Origin: an uncultured Spirochaetaceae bacterium
Lineage (GTDB): Bacteria > Spirochaetota > Spirochaetia > Sphaerochaetales > Sphaerochaetaceae
Direction of reading: 5' to 3'
DNA length: 64,000 bases
NCBI GenBank assembly: GCA_944388955.1
Contig: CALXKJ010000001.1
Location: 124,001-188,000, forward strand
How positions within the stretch are numbered: position 1 is the first letter of the stretch; every line of letters starts with the position of its first letter. The notes under the pieces were generated by a model that ran no database searches, was not told the DNA's origin, and worked only from the letters and a program-made list of their open reading frames with translations. The translations under genes were made by a program, and so were the position numbers. This document shows, piece by piece, positions 42,161 to 51,567 of the stretch.

Positions 42161-43708
42161 TTATTGCTTATTATTCCTTTTCCTCAATATATATCTTTCT
42201 ATTGTAGTAATAGAATTTCTAACATATTTATTTCGGAAATAAATACTGAAGAAAATCATAAATGTAAGTAGACTTGCTGCCATAAATCGTAACATGAGAT
42301 TTATAATCCCGCTTCCTGGTATTAAACTTGTAACATATGAAGTCAATAACATCATAAAGACTATGAATACAAGACGGATTTGTAAAACTGCAATTGTCTT
42401 CTTTGCGCTCCGATGAAATCCCCATTTGAAAATGACATATGGTTCAACCCATAAATCAATTGCTGTATACGCTATTATTGTACCGAGGATAATACCGTTG
42501 AATCCAAAAAATTTCCCTAATATGAAAGATAGAATTAGATCAGTTAGTCCGGTTATGAGAGGACGCTTTCGGTCATACCAATATAGCCCTAACGATGACT
42601 TATATGTATAAAAAAGAGTTTTTAGATTTCGAAGATAAAAGAAAATACAAATTAATACAGCAGAGCTGAAAGGTAGACAACGGTCAGCACCGAAAAAGAT
42701 TGAGATTATTGGATTGATAATGTTGGCAAGTATGATTGATATCATTCCATAGATTAAGTAGTAGGTGATATCGATATACTTATAACTTTCAGCAACATTA
42801 TCATCTCCCTCACATGCTCCAATATTTCCTAATGAGGCAGTGATAGCATTGGGAAGGATACTAACAAAGCCAAGTAGTCCAGATGTTATCATTTGGTAAT
42901 TTGAATAAAGACCCAAAATAGATGACCCAACTATTGCGCTTATAAGAATTCCATTGGTTGAGTTTGATATCTGTGTTCCTATTCGTGTTACGATTAAGCC
43001 TTTTACATTCTGCAGAATTTTCTTTTTGCTGTTTACACTTAGTTTGTGTGGTTTTGATTTTAAAAAAGTATATTCTCTGTTTGCAAGTATATTAACAATT
43101 ACACAACGTATCGTAGTAAAAGCGAAAATGCATAGAGAATAGATCATAAAGCTGTGAGTAAAAATAGAAACAGCAATCTGAATACAATACATAACAGCCC
43201 AGCAGGCATTGGTCAGTAATGTTGGAATATAGTTTTTCTGATCTGCGGAAAAAAGAATGGATTTATAAAAGAAATAATATTCGAAAACTGTACTGAGAAG
43301 AAAAACAAAAAAGTAAGAGGTTACAGAAGATATTGGAACATCAGTTTTGACGAGATATTTTATAAATAATGAAAAGATTGAACCTGCTATAAGTATTATA
43401 GTACCAACCGTTCTATAGACCTTGCGGTAAAAGGCGAGGATAGCGTTTACTTCGTCATAGTCATCATTTGCGAATGGTGCATAAAGAGAATATGAAATCG
43501 CTACAGATAATCCAAGCTCAGCAACAGAAAGTACTGAAATAATATTTCTAAAAAGACTATAGAATCCAAGGTAATCTTCTATGAAACATTGGTTAAAAAC
43601 CATTCGTTCTATAAAACTGATTACTCCCATTAAGATTTGGGTGATAGCGGCTGTTGTAGCATTTCTTGTTGAGCTTTTGAATCTATATTCGTTTGTGTTG
43701 TTTGCCAT
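42161..43708 (-). CDS. polysaccharide flippase (Wzx/PST, MOP superfamily)
   Basis: 515 residues from MANNTNEYRFKSSTRNATTAA; an in-frame ATG 12 codons upstream is also possible. About 12-14 membrane helices, N-terminal FYSLFRNIISVLSVAELGLSV, typical of PST exporters. It flips lipid-linked repeat units to the periplasm. A conventional Wzy polymerase is not evident in the window. The gene lies between the Wzi-like barrel and the cytidylyltransferase on the same strand. Confidence 0.88.
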   Translation of the reverse strand: MANNTNEYRFKSSTRNATTAAITQILMGVISFIERMVFNQCFIEDYLGFYSLFRNIISVLSVAELGLSVAISYSLYAPFANDDYDEVNAILAFYRKVYRTVGTIILIAGSIFSLFIKYLVKTDVPISSVTSYFFVFLLSTVFEYYFFYKSILFSADQKNYIPTLLTNACWAVMYCIQIAVSIFTHSFMIYSLCIFAFTTIRCVIVNILANREYTFLKSKPHKLSVNSKKKILQNVKGLIVTRIGTQISNSTNGILISAIVGSSILGLYSNYQMITSGLLGFVSILPNAITASLGNIGACEGDDNVAESYKYIDITYYLIYGMISIILANIINPIISIFFGADRCLPFSSAVLICIFFYLRNLKTLFYTYKSSLGLYWYDRKRPLITGLTDLILSFILGKFFGFNGIILGTIIAYTAIDLWVEPYVIFKWGFHRSAKKTIAVLQIRLVFIVFMMLLTSYVTSLIPGSGIINLMLRFMAASLLTFMIFFSIYFRNKYVRNSITTIERYILRKRNNKQ

Positions 43709-43764
43709 TCTACTTCCAACAAATTTCTTACCAGACTTTAACATTTATAGAGAAGCAAGCCAAT

Positions 43765-45534
43765 CTAGTATTTCCATTTTGCTCCTATCAGTAGTTGCGG
43801 CTGGAATTCAATCTTAGACGTATGGTTGTAATTGAAATATGTATTAAATCCGACGGCTGAATATGCAGAGAGAATACCCCAGTTGTTGAAGTTGAAATTA
43901 TATGCTCCGTAAACAGCAAATTTCAGCAGATGTTCAGCAGTCTTCCATCCACCTGAAGGTGTAACTGTATTATTCATATATTCGTCTGGATTTTGCTCTA
44001 TTATAGCATCAGACATATCAATTATAGTGTTTGCATCATTGGATGCATTGATTTTCAGACCTTTCGATCCATGTATTCGGTAGAGAATATTTCCACCGAT
44101 TTCGAATTTATCGTCTGAGTCAATGTATGAGGCCCCAATAGAAAATACAATGGAATCCGGGCCATAACCGTAGCCAGAAAACCCTACATCATCCATGTAA
44201 TGCATTCTGTACCCGACAATGTAATCGAGATTGTAATCTATAATATTATCATTGCTATCTCTTTTCCCATTCAGATAAAGATATGGGTTTGTATAGACGA
44301 ATTCAAACCATGAAGTAAGATTACCATCTCCTAAATTTGTTATATATTTCAAATTAGTGAGTATTCCATATGCTGCAGGGATTGATGTCTTGTCTTCCCA
44401 AAACATCTGGAATTGGTCAATTGCAATCTGAGCTGTAGCTTTTAATCCTTTTGTAATATTCCATTCTATTTCAAAGGACATTATGTTATTTGCTTCATCA
44501 TATGGCTGCTTGTTTAAGCTATTTGTATAGTTGTAGTAATTATGGCTGAGAACGAATGGATAGAAAAAGCGTAAATCAAAACCGTAATGCGAATTGTAAA
44601 TTGTAGCAAGATTAATTGCAAAGCGTGCTTTATCTACTATATTGAAATCAAAACGATGCAATACACGGAATTGCTGCATTCCGTCAAACTCGTTTTTTGA
44701 GAATTTTGTGTAATTCGGATTGTCTGCATATGTTTCCTGCTGGTCAAATCTTGTAATGGATATATTGTAAGTAAAGAAGTTGCTCATTAAAGAAATATTG
44801 GAAATCTCCTGGTAATTGAAATTGTCACCAACAAGAAGATTGCCTGTTATCCCATTGCCGATGCTATGGGGAAATCTACCAAGAATGAAATTGAAATAAT
44901 TGTTGCCTATGCTTGCTCCTGCACGATATGGCCATTCTGTTGCAGGGCCTGCAAGGAATTTTTTCTGCTCTGGAATGAAAGGAGAATAAATCCATCCTGA
45001 TGTGCTTTCAAACATCTGCTGGTTTTTGTTTTTCAAGTCAATAGTGGCTTCCAGATAGATATAATCACCAAAATTCATGTTGAGACCAGTAGAAATTAAA
45101 GCATCTTCATAGCGATAAGGAATGAGCGTATCTTCTCTATGATCCGGTAAAGGAATGTCTGAATTTGTATTTCCGTAATTGAAATCGGAATAATCAGCTA
45201 TATTGAGGCCAAGATTTACACCAGCATTCAAATCCATAGAAAAGTAATCTTCTTTTATTAGATATTCTTGTTCGGTAAGTATGGAATATAACTCTTTATA
45301 TTCTTCCGCTTCTGTTGCAGAGAGCCGATTGGTGTCGATTCGGTCAAGTGCAATAATCAAAGCTCTTGCAGGAATGGGTGAGAATGAAGAGGGTCCAATA
45401 ACCCCAGCTTGACTGCACAAGGCCTCCACTCTTTTGTATACCGTATCTCTAGTTGTATATATTTGTTGAAGGTTGTTGGCCGTTAACTGAAAAAGAGAAA
45501 AGGAGATTAGGATGATTATTGCTAATCGTTTCAT
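43765..45534 (-). CDS. Wzi-like outer-membrane capsule-assembly protein, copy 2
   Basis: 589 residues from MKRLAIIILISFSLFQLTAN, a clear signal peptide (the frame extends 13 codons further). N-terminal helices (YTTRDTVYKRVEALCSQAGV), then a barrel with GRFPHSIGNGITGNL, LVGDNFNYQEI, VLHRFDFNIVDKAR and FEIEWNITKGLKATAQIAID. The blocks align with the protein at 32006-33733, making the pair paralogues that bracket the polysaccharide genes. It starts 35 bp after the RND permease gene and is likely co-expressed with it. Capsule anchoring is inferred. Confidence 0.62.
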   Translation of the reverse strand: MKRLAIIILISFSLFQLTANNLQQIYTTRDTVYKRVEALCSQAGVIGPSSFSPIPARALIIALDRIDTNRLSATEAEEYKELYSILTEQEYLIKEDYFSMDLNAGVNLGLNIADYSDFNYGNTNSDIPLPDHREDTLIPYRYEDALISTGLNMNFGDYIYLEATIDLKNKNQQMFESTSGWIYSPFIPEQKKFLAGPATEWPYRAGASIGNNYFNFILGRFPHSIGNGITGNLLVGDNFNYQEISNISLMSNFFTYNISITRFDQQETYADNPNYTKFSKNEFDGMQQFRVLHRFDFNIVDKARFAINLATIYNSHYGFDLRFFYPFVLSHNYYNYTNSLNKQPYDEANNIMSFEIEWNITKGLKATAQIAIDQFQMFWEDKTSIPAAYGILTNLKYITNLGDGNLTSWFEFVYTNPYLYLNGKRDSNDNIIDYNLDYIVGYRMHYMDDVGFSGYGYGPDSIVFSIGASYIDSDDKFEIGGNILYRIHGSKGLKINASNDANTIIDMSDAIIEQNPDEYMNNTVTPSGGWKTAEHLLKFAVYGAYNFNFNNWGILSAYSAVGFNTYFNYNHTSKIEFQPQLLIGAKWKY

Positions 45535-45569
45535 GAATATACTCCTGGCAAAATTTCGTGGGTAGAATA

Positions 45570-48056
45570 TCATTTTGTGGGTTTCTTTAGGAACATATTT
45601 TTGATTTTATTCGAAACTATCATAACAACAGGCAATACAAAGAGCGTTGCAAGCATTGCAATTGTCAGAGCAACTGCCATGAATAGTCCGAAGTATTTGA
45701 TTGGTGTGAAAGAGCCAAATATCAGCACACACATACCTGCTACGATGGATACTGTTGTGAGTATGATTGGACGGCCTGTTTCATTGAGTGTCTGCAAGAT
45801 AATGTCTTCAATCCGTTTTTTAGGCTGATTCACTTTGTTGTATCGGTATCTTAAAAGGAAATGCAATGCATCATCAATTCCGGCACCAAAGGTTATTGAA
45901 GAGAATCCAATAGTAACAAGATCAAAAGGTATTCCAGTAAAATACATGAATATATAGTTGAACATAATGCCAACAAGAACTGGCACAATAGATACGCATC
46001 CTCTGAATACAGAGAATAACGTTATAGAGGCTATTATTACGATACAGATTGTGGAAATCTTTGTCGCAAGGTTCTGATCCGCAACAATCATATCATTCGC
46101 TTTGATTGATGTTGATGCCCCACAGTAAATCTTGGAAGTTGTTCCTTCTGGAAGCATATATCTATAGTAATTCAGTGTATTCTCGACTCTTCTTGCACTT
46201 TCTGTAGTTTGCAGATTCTGCTCATATGCATCATAATTCCGCATTGCCAATGTTATGGATGAAGCATCCTCATTTACGATTATATCGAGTACATCCGAGC
46301 CGATATATGATTTCATCATCTGCAGGATTCTATAAAGGAAGTTTATGAGCCCATCATTTTCAGGAATCTCATTTGTTCCTGAATACACTTTATTCAGGAA
46401 TCCTACATATTGTGGTAACGAGAGGCTCTGCACTATATCGGGACAGGATTCCATAACAGTATTTTCAAAATCATAAACTTTCTTGATATTTTCAGATTTG
46501 AGGAAAAATCCCGGTTCATTATCTGGCGCAACAATCTGCATATAATATGGATCTGTTCCTCCCATTGTCTGGGCAAAGAATTTTGTATCAAGAACAAACT
46601 GATCATTTTGCGGGAAATAATCCACATAATTCGAGTTGAAAGGTACTTTGTCATGGGTATATGCAAATAAAGCGATTAAGATAGCTGTGACAAGCAGAAC
46701 AACACCCCAGAATTTAGTTACTGTAATTCCAACAAAGTTAATAAAACCGCCAAGTATTCTGCCATTTGCAATCTGATTAACTTTCTTTTCCTTTGGTTGT
46801 GGAAGAAGCGAAAGGATAGACGGTAGATAAAGAATGGCAAGGATTGCACAGAAGCCAATGCCAATAGAAACGGATAATCCGAATTCCTTGAACATCGGTG
46901 TATGGCAAACCAGCATCGATAAGAAACCAACCACAGTTGTTAGACAAGCTGAAAGAATTGTCTTTGATATTCGTGCATATCCCAATACAGCTTTTTCAGG
47001 ATCTTTTGCTTCTGTAAAATACTCCGACAGCATATGCACGGAATAAGACGAACCAAGGGTTAGTACCAAGCAAGGGGTTAATATTGAAACAATAGTAAGC
47101 TTAAAGCCTAATTGGCTCATCATTCCAAGTGTCCATATGATTCCTATGATTGAAAGGGATGATGGAACAATGACAGCCCTAAGTGATTTATATGAAAGAT
47201 AGTAAACAAGAAGAATAACCAAGAAGCAAAGTGACAGAAGAACGCCGAGATCTTTGAATATATAATAAGTGACCCTGTTTATGATTGTGCTTCCACCATT
47301 GATGGCTACGCGTCCATAATCTCTAAGCGGATCTATGATGGCGTTCAATACATCCTGTTGGCTTTGGTTATAGCTTGCTGTTCTATAATAAAGCATTATT
47401 GTGTTGCCATCTTCACTGTAAAGGTAGTTTCTTGCCATCTCATCATTGAGTAGCCGCTCTTTGAATATAGCAGCACTTTCTTCTGTCCATATTTCTCCAT
47501 CTGAAATAGGGGAGATAGGTGTTATTGAAAGTCTTGTTCCTCTTTTTTCAACTGTTACAAAATCAAAAGGAGAAAGACATGGACCAACTATATCTAAAGA
47601 TTCCAGCTCTGACATTACATCGGAAAGCAGATTAAGAACTTCTGGTGTATACAGCAAGGATGATGAGAAAATAACTACAAAACCATCTGGATATCTTGCA
47701 GGTTTGTTTCCTGTTATCATGTTATCAGGAATAACAGTATGTAATTTTTCACTTTCCGGACGTTCATTGAATCCATATTCTGGAGGAGAGAATTCAACAA
47801 AATCCTCTGGTAGTAAATACTTTAAAGGCTCTTCATTTGGAGCCTTTGATGGTGTATATACAAACTCAGCAGGTGGAACACCTGAAGTAAAGCTAAAGAT
47901 ATTCGCATCTATTTGAAGAGAAAAAAGTTCATATATGAAAAATACAGTAACAGCTGCAATTGCAATCAATACAAAGATCCTGAACTTGAGTATGAATCTT
48001 ATTATCACTTCAAATATTCTTACAAAGAGAGATTTTTCTACTTTGATTTTTGCCAT
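45570..48056 (-). CDS. RND/MMPL superfamily exporter
   Basis: 828 residues in two repeats. Each has one N-terminal helix (RIFVLIAIAAVTVFFIYELF), a large periplasmic domain and a five-helix bundle (first: LLSLCFLVILLVYYLSYKSL then YSVHMLSEYFTE; second: GFSSITFGAGIDDALHFLLRY). The second-bundle Asp residues (GAGIDD) fit a proton-coupled relay. MMPL-type permeases export lipids or lipid-linked products. No periplasmic adaptor or TolC partner is adjacent; instead the next gene is the Wzi-like barrel. Cargo is inferred to be a cell-envelope lipid or glycolipid. Confidence 0.8.
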   Translation of the reverse strand: MAKIKVEKSLFVRIFEVIIRFILKFRIFVLIAIAAVTVFFIYELFSLQIDANIFSFTSGVPPAEFVYTPSKAPNEEPLKYLLPEDFVEFSPPEYGFNERPESEKLHTVIPDNMITGNKPARYPDGFVVIFSSSLLYTPEVLNLLSDVMSELESLDIVGPCLSPFDFVTVEKRGTRLSITPISPISDGEIWTEESAAIFKERLLNDEMARNYLYSEDGNTIMLYYRTASYNQSQQDVLNAIIDPLRDYGRVAINGGSTIINRVTYYIFKDLGVLLSLCFLVILLVYYLSYKSLRAVIVPSSLSIIGIIWTLGMMSQLGFKLTIVSILTPCLVLTLGSSYSVHMLSEYFTEAKDPEKAVLGYARISKTILSACLTTVVGFLSMLVCHTPMFKEFGLSVSIGIGFCAILAILYLPSILSLLPQPKEKKVNQIANGRILGGFINFVGITVTKFWGVVLLVTAILIALFAYTHDKVPFNSNYVDYFPQNDQFVLDTKFFAQTMGGTDPYYMQIVAPDNEPGFFLKSENIKKVYDFENTVMESCPDIVQSLSLPQYVGFLNKVYSGTNEIPENDGLINFLYRILQMMKSYIGSDVLDIIVNEDASSITLAMRNYDAYEQNLQTTESARRVENTLNYYRYMLPEGTTSKIYCGASTSIKANDMIVADQNLATKISTICIVIIASITLFSVFRGCVSIVPVLVGIMFNYIFMYFTGIPFDLVTIGFSSITFGAGIDDALHFLLRYRYNKVNQPKKRIEDIILQTLNETGRPIILTTVSIVAGMCVLIFGSFTPIKYFGLFMAVALTIAMLATLFVLPVVMIVSNKIKNMFLKKPTK

Positions 48057-48135
48057 ATTAAAATACTATATCAAAGGTTAATATTTGCAAACATATCATG
48101 CTGAAAATGATTTGTAAGTTCTGGTCATTCAAGCT

Positions 48136-49275
48136 TTAAAGTGGAAGATGAAATTTATATAAAATATTAAAAAGTCTTATCCCTAGAACTTTATTCAGAC
48201 CGATAATTCTCTTTTTTTTGTGAATGTAATTATTTACAGGTTTTATAAGTTGAGAATTATTTGTTGCGATTTTGATTAGCTTGGATTCGGCGATAATAAT
48301 ATCTTTCCCAAAGTCTTGAAGTAATTTGATACCTTTTCTTGAGTTTATAAGAATACATGAAATTCCTTCTTCTTTGGATAATTTATTTTTAAGAATAGTT
48401 GGTTCTTCTTTTTCTACACCCCAATAATCTCCGATTGTAATATCTCCGATTCTAACTAAATTGGCATATTTGCAATTATAACATGAATCTCTGTAAATAT
48501 ACCCTTTTAAAAACAAACTCAAGTATACGGAATTTCTATAATTTATTATTTTTTTTATTCCACTTTCCGTTGTAACTGTTGCAATAAGAGGGCCCCAGCC
48601 ATTGCATTTGCTACGAAAAATAAAAGAAGATAATGATTCTCCATATTTTTTTGATAAATAAATTAAATACTTTGAAAACATTTCTATTGATGGTACTCCA
48701 TGACAAATAAGATCCACTGTATAAAGATTTTTATATTCTTTGTTTAGGAAGGACTTTAATCCGGCTATTTGACAAGGCGTTCCAGAAAAGAGAACAGTTT
48801 TTCCGTTGTCTAGATCTTTCTTGACTTCAATATAGATTTTACCAATAAAACTCTGGACATATTTTGAACCTTGTATATCTTTAATATTATCAATATTTGA
48901 AATTCGTGTATGATATACTTCTGGTATGTTGTTTATAATTTTTAGTGTTACACCGTAAACAGTGCCTCCATTGCTAATAATATTCTTAGCTAATGTTGCA
49001 AAAATACCACCAGATGCAGAATTCTCAATTATTTTATTCTTTCCACAACCGGCATATGATTTGATGGGAATTTTATTTTGTTCTTTGTCATTCATTTCTG
49101 GGCATGAAGAAGAACATTTGAAGCACGAAATACATTTTGTTGAGTTGATTTTTGGTTGTATGAAGCCTTCCTTATTTTTTACTATATAAATTGCTGATGT
49201 AGGGCAGATGTTATAACAGGATAAACATCCTGTACAGTTTTCAATTGAAGCTAATTTTGGGGAATTCAAGTTCAT
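48136..49275 (-). CDS. coenzyme F420 hydrogenase/dehydrogenase beta-like iron-sulfur protein
   Basis: 379 residues. Two 4Fe-4S motifs, CTGCLSCYNICP and CISCFKCSSSCP, in the first 60 residues, then NSASGGIFATLAKNIIS, LFSGTPCQIAGLKSFL and DLICHGVPSIEMF of the FrhB-like family. Bacteria lacking F420 commonly encode this protein next to pyruvyltransferases in polysaccharide clusters, where it may supply reducing power for sugar modification. It overlaps the pyruvyltransferase gene by 4 bp. Low G+C. Confidence 0.85.
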   Translation of the reverse strand: MNLNSPKLASIENCTGCLSCYNICPTSAIYIVKNKEGFIQPKINSTKCISCFKCSSSCPEMNDKEQNKIPIKSYAGCGKNKIIENSASGGIFATLAKNIISNGGTVYGVTLKIINNIPEVYHTRISNIDNIKDIQGSKYVQSFIGKIYIEVKKDLDNGKTVLFSGTPCQIAGLKSFLNKEYKNLYTVDLICHGVPSIEMFSKYLIYLSKKYGESLSSFIFRSKCNGWGPLIATVTTESGIKKIINYRNSVYLSLFLKGYIYRDSCYNCKYANLVRIGDITIGDYWGVEKEEPTILKNKLSKEEGISCILINSRKGIKLLQDFGKDIIIAESKLIKIATNNSQLIKPVNNYIHKKKRIIGLNKVLGIRLFNILYKFHLPL

Positions 49276-50426
49276 TTTTTACTATCCAGTAGTGAAAATA
49301 AATTTTGTGATTTATAACACATTTTTTCAATAAAATTATTTACTTTATTGTAGTCTATATTTTTGTTATATAACATGGCGTAGTAAAGTGGGTTTTCTTT
49401 GGGGCTGGTAAGTTTAGTTAAATCAATAAACAATTGTTCCATGTTTAAATAAGATAATAAGTTTTTCATTCTAAAGTTTGAACCATTTCTGCCAAATACG
49501 ACAAATGGTATATTAAAAATAATTGAAAATGCGGTGGCATGAAATGAATTTGACATTACAAAATTGGCATTCATTAGGAGTGAGAGGAAGTTGGTAGGTG
49601 AAGTCCCTGAGACATCATAGCATCCTTTTAATAAGCTGGAAACCATATCCTTCTTGTCGAGTATATAATACACAGCATATTTGTTCTGAATTGCAAAATT
49701 AATTGATAATTTAATCCAATCTAAATTTCGTTTTAGACCTCCAAGAATATATAAAAAAATATATTTTGTATCTTGTTTGCATTTTATAATTTTAAAAGTT
49801 TTTATATAAAACTCTTTCTTGTGCAAGAAAACAGGGTCACATGCCGTACAAAAATTCATTTCTGGAAATATAGATTCTATATATTGCTTCGTTGAATTTT
49901 CCCTAAAACTAATCAGATTAAAATCTTTAATTGCTGATTTAAAAGACTTTAATAGTTTTACAGGGATAGGATTATCACCCATACTTACAGCATATGCAAT
50001 TTTTAATTTACTTTTCTCTGCGAATTGCAAGAAGAAAGCTTTGTTAATTTTATTATTTAAGATTGTGAAATTCCAGATTTGATCACTACCAGCAATAAAA
50101 GCATCATATTTCTTATTTAAAGATTTGAGTGTTCTTGTATGGATTATCTTTTTACTGGATATATGTAAATAATTGTTTCGGAAACTTTTGAAGTTTTTTC
50201 TTCTTCTAAGATGCATCTTCAGCGAGAGAATATCAGTTTTAATGACGGGGAAATAATAATAAGAATACAACCGTAAAACCATGTATTGTCTACAATCGTA
50301 CCAATATTCATAGTTGACTATCTCTGCTTCTTGTCCAATACCTCGAAGATATTCACATAAAGCAAATGCTTGAAGGACTGAACCATAATTATCAGAACGA
50401 TGAAATGTAAGTATTCCAATTCTCAT
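49272..50426 (-). CDS. polysaccharide pyruvyl transferase family protein
   Basis: 384 residues from MRIGILTFHRSDNYGSVLQA, the canonical N-terminus of the PS_pyruv_trans family (the open frame adds six codons). AGSDQIWNFTI, VSMGDNPIP, FNLISFRENSTK and the C-terminal block ANFVMSNSFHATAFSIIF follow. It transfers pyruvate from PEP to hydroxyls of surface sugars, giving acidic ketals. Pairs with the Fe-S protein downstream. Confidence 0.85.
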   Translation of the reverse strand: MRIGILTFHRSDNYGSVLQAFALCEYLRGIGQEAEIVNYEYWYDCRQYMVLRLYSYYYFPVIKTDILSLKMHLRRRKNFKSFRNNYLHISSKKIIHTRTLKSLNKKYDAFIAGSDQIWNFTILNNKINKAFFLQFAEKSKLKIAYAVSMGDNPIPVKLLKSFKSAIKDFNLISFRENSTKQYIESIFPEMNFCTACDPVFLHKKEFYIKTFKIIKCKQDTKYIFLYILGGLKRNLDWIKLSINFAIQNKYAVYYILDKKDMVSSLLKGCYDVSGTSPTNFLSLLMNANFVMSNSFHATAFSIIFNIPFVVFGRNGSNFRMKNLLSYLNMEQLFIDLTKLTSPKENPLYYAMLYNKNIDYNKVNNFIEKMCYKSQNLFSLLDSKK

Positions 50427-50659
50427 AAACGACATCCAAAGCAATTTTATATAATTTAATTATATAGTCTTTTATTTACAATTTAGCTTGGTAAAATACC
50501 AATTGAATATTAGTGTAAAAAACAGTGTTTCTGCAATATTTTTATGAGACTTCGTTCTGAGTTTAGTACTAAGGACATGAACATACAGCGGTATAAAGGT
50601 CACTTGTTTCCAACTGGGCAGCAGGAATCATACGCAGAAACGGCCTGCTGTTTCTTTTT

Positions 50660-50935
50660 CTATGCAAGAGCAGGCGCAGCTTCTATATGGACATTCACAC
50701 CAAGCTTCTCCGGTTTCTTGATGTATATGTTTATCTTGTTTTCGGTATTGAATTTGTTATAGTACCCCTCTCCGCGATCTTTGAACAGGATATGATCTCT
50801 CACGATATAGTGGATTGCGATGAACAATGAATTTGCAACTGCCATTTTCGCCCTGTTCTTTCCTCTTCGTATCATCAGCCTTGAGTACTGGGTAGCAAAG
50901 AGGACCCCTCCGCTCTTAGAGCTTCCTGTATGCAT
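50660..50935 (-). pseudogene. IS110-family transposase, C-terminal fragment
   Basis: 91 residues, of which FATQYSRLMIRRGKNRAKMA then VANSLFIAIHYIVRDHILFKD and YYNKFNTENKINIYIKKPEKL match the tail of IS110 (DEDD) transposases. The N-terminal catalytic half is missing, and I see no recognisable IS ends. An old insertion scar marking the boundary before the SIR2 gene. Confidence 0.75.
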
Positions 50936-50965
50936 AGTTCGAGCGTTGTCTGCAGTAATGAAAGA

Positions 50966-51312
50966 TCAAATATGCATTAGAAACCAGCTGGTCTGCTGTG
51001 CACCAGCTGTATGGAATACCTGATGGAATTGCTTTTCAATGTGGAGTCTTACTGGTGCTGCGGCTTGATGTATGCTTTCTTCCAATGTCACCTTAGACTC
51101 CTGTAATTCTCCTTTTATGTTATAGCTTGAAGCCGCGCTGTACGAATCATAGGAGAATCCTTCCTCATCTCAAACTTCTCGAGCATCTGTATCATTGTTC
51201 GGTAATCTGTACGGTCCATGAATGTCCCACAAGCAATCATATGTATTATAGGCAAGTTTTTCATATTGTATGTTTGTTGAAACCAATCTTTTTCAGTCAA
51301 TGAGAGCCACAA
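50966..51312 (-). pseudogene. unidentified mobile-element-like remnant, two frames
   Basis: A first frame (51115-51312) reads WLSLTEKDWFQQTYNMKNL then MIACGTFMDRTDYRTMIQML. After its stop a second frame continues IKGELQESKVTLEESIHQAA to a stop at 50966-50968. The pattern suggests a frameshifted transposase-like gene, but no family is certain. It lies directly upstream of the IS110 fragment on the same strand. Confidence 0.35.
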
Positions 51313-51567
51313 ACAAGTCCAAGACAGTTGACCAGCAGGTAACTAATCCGCGTATATCAGAAAGACCAAGTTCTGATAGTGACTGAGACCTTTCCCTTAC
51401 TTATACAGGTCTTATCATCCTATGAACAATCAGTAAGGAGAAAATCGAATAAATCTTTTCTTGGCGAACGAATGGTAACATCCATCAGATTCGTTTTTGT
51501 CTGAATAAATATGTTATTATTTAATAGTATAATATTCCGAGAAAAGAAGCGGAGTTTAAATAGTAAT

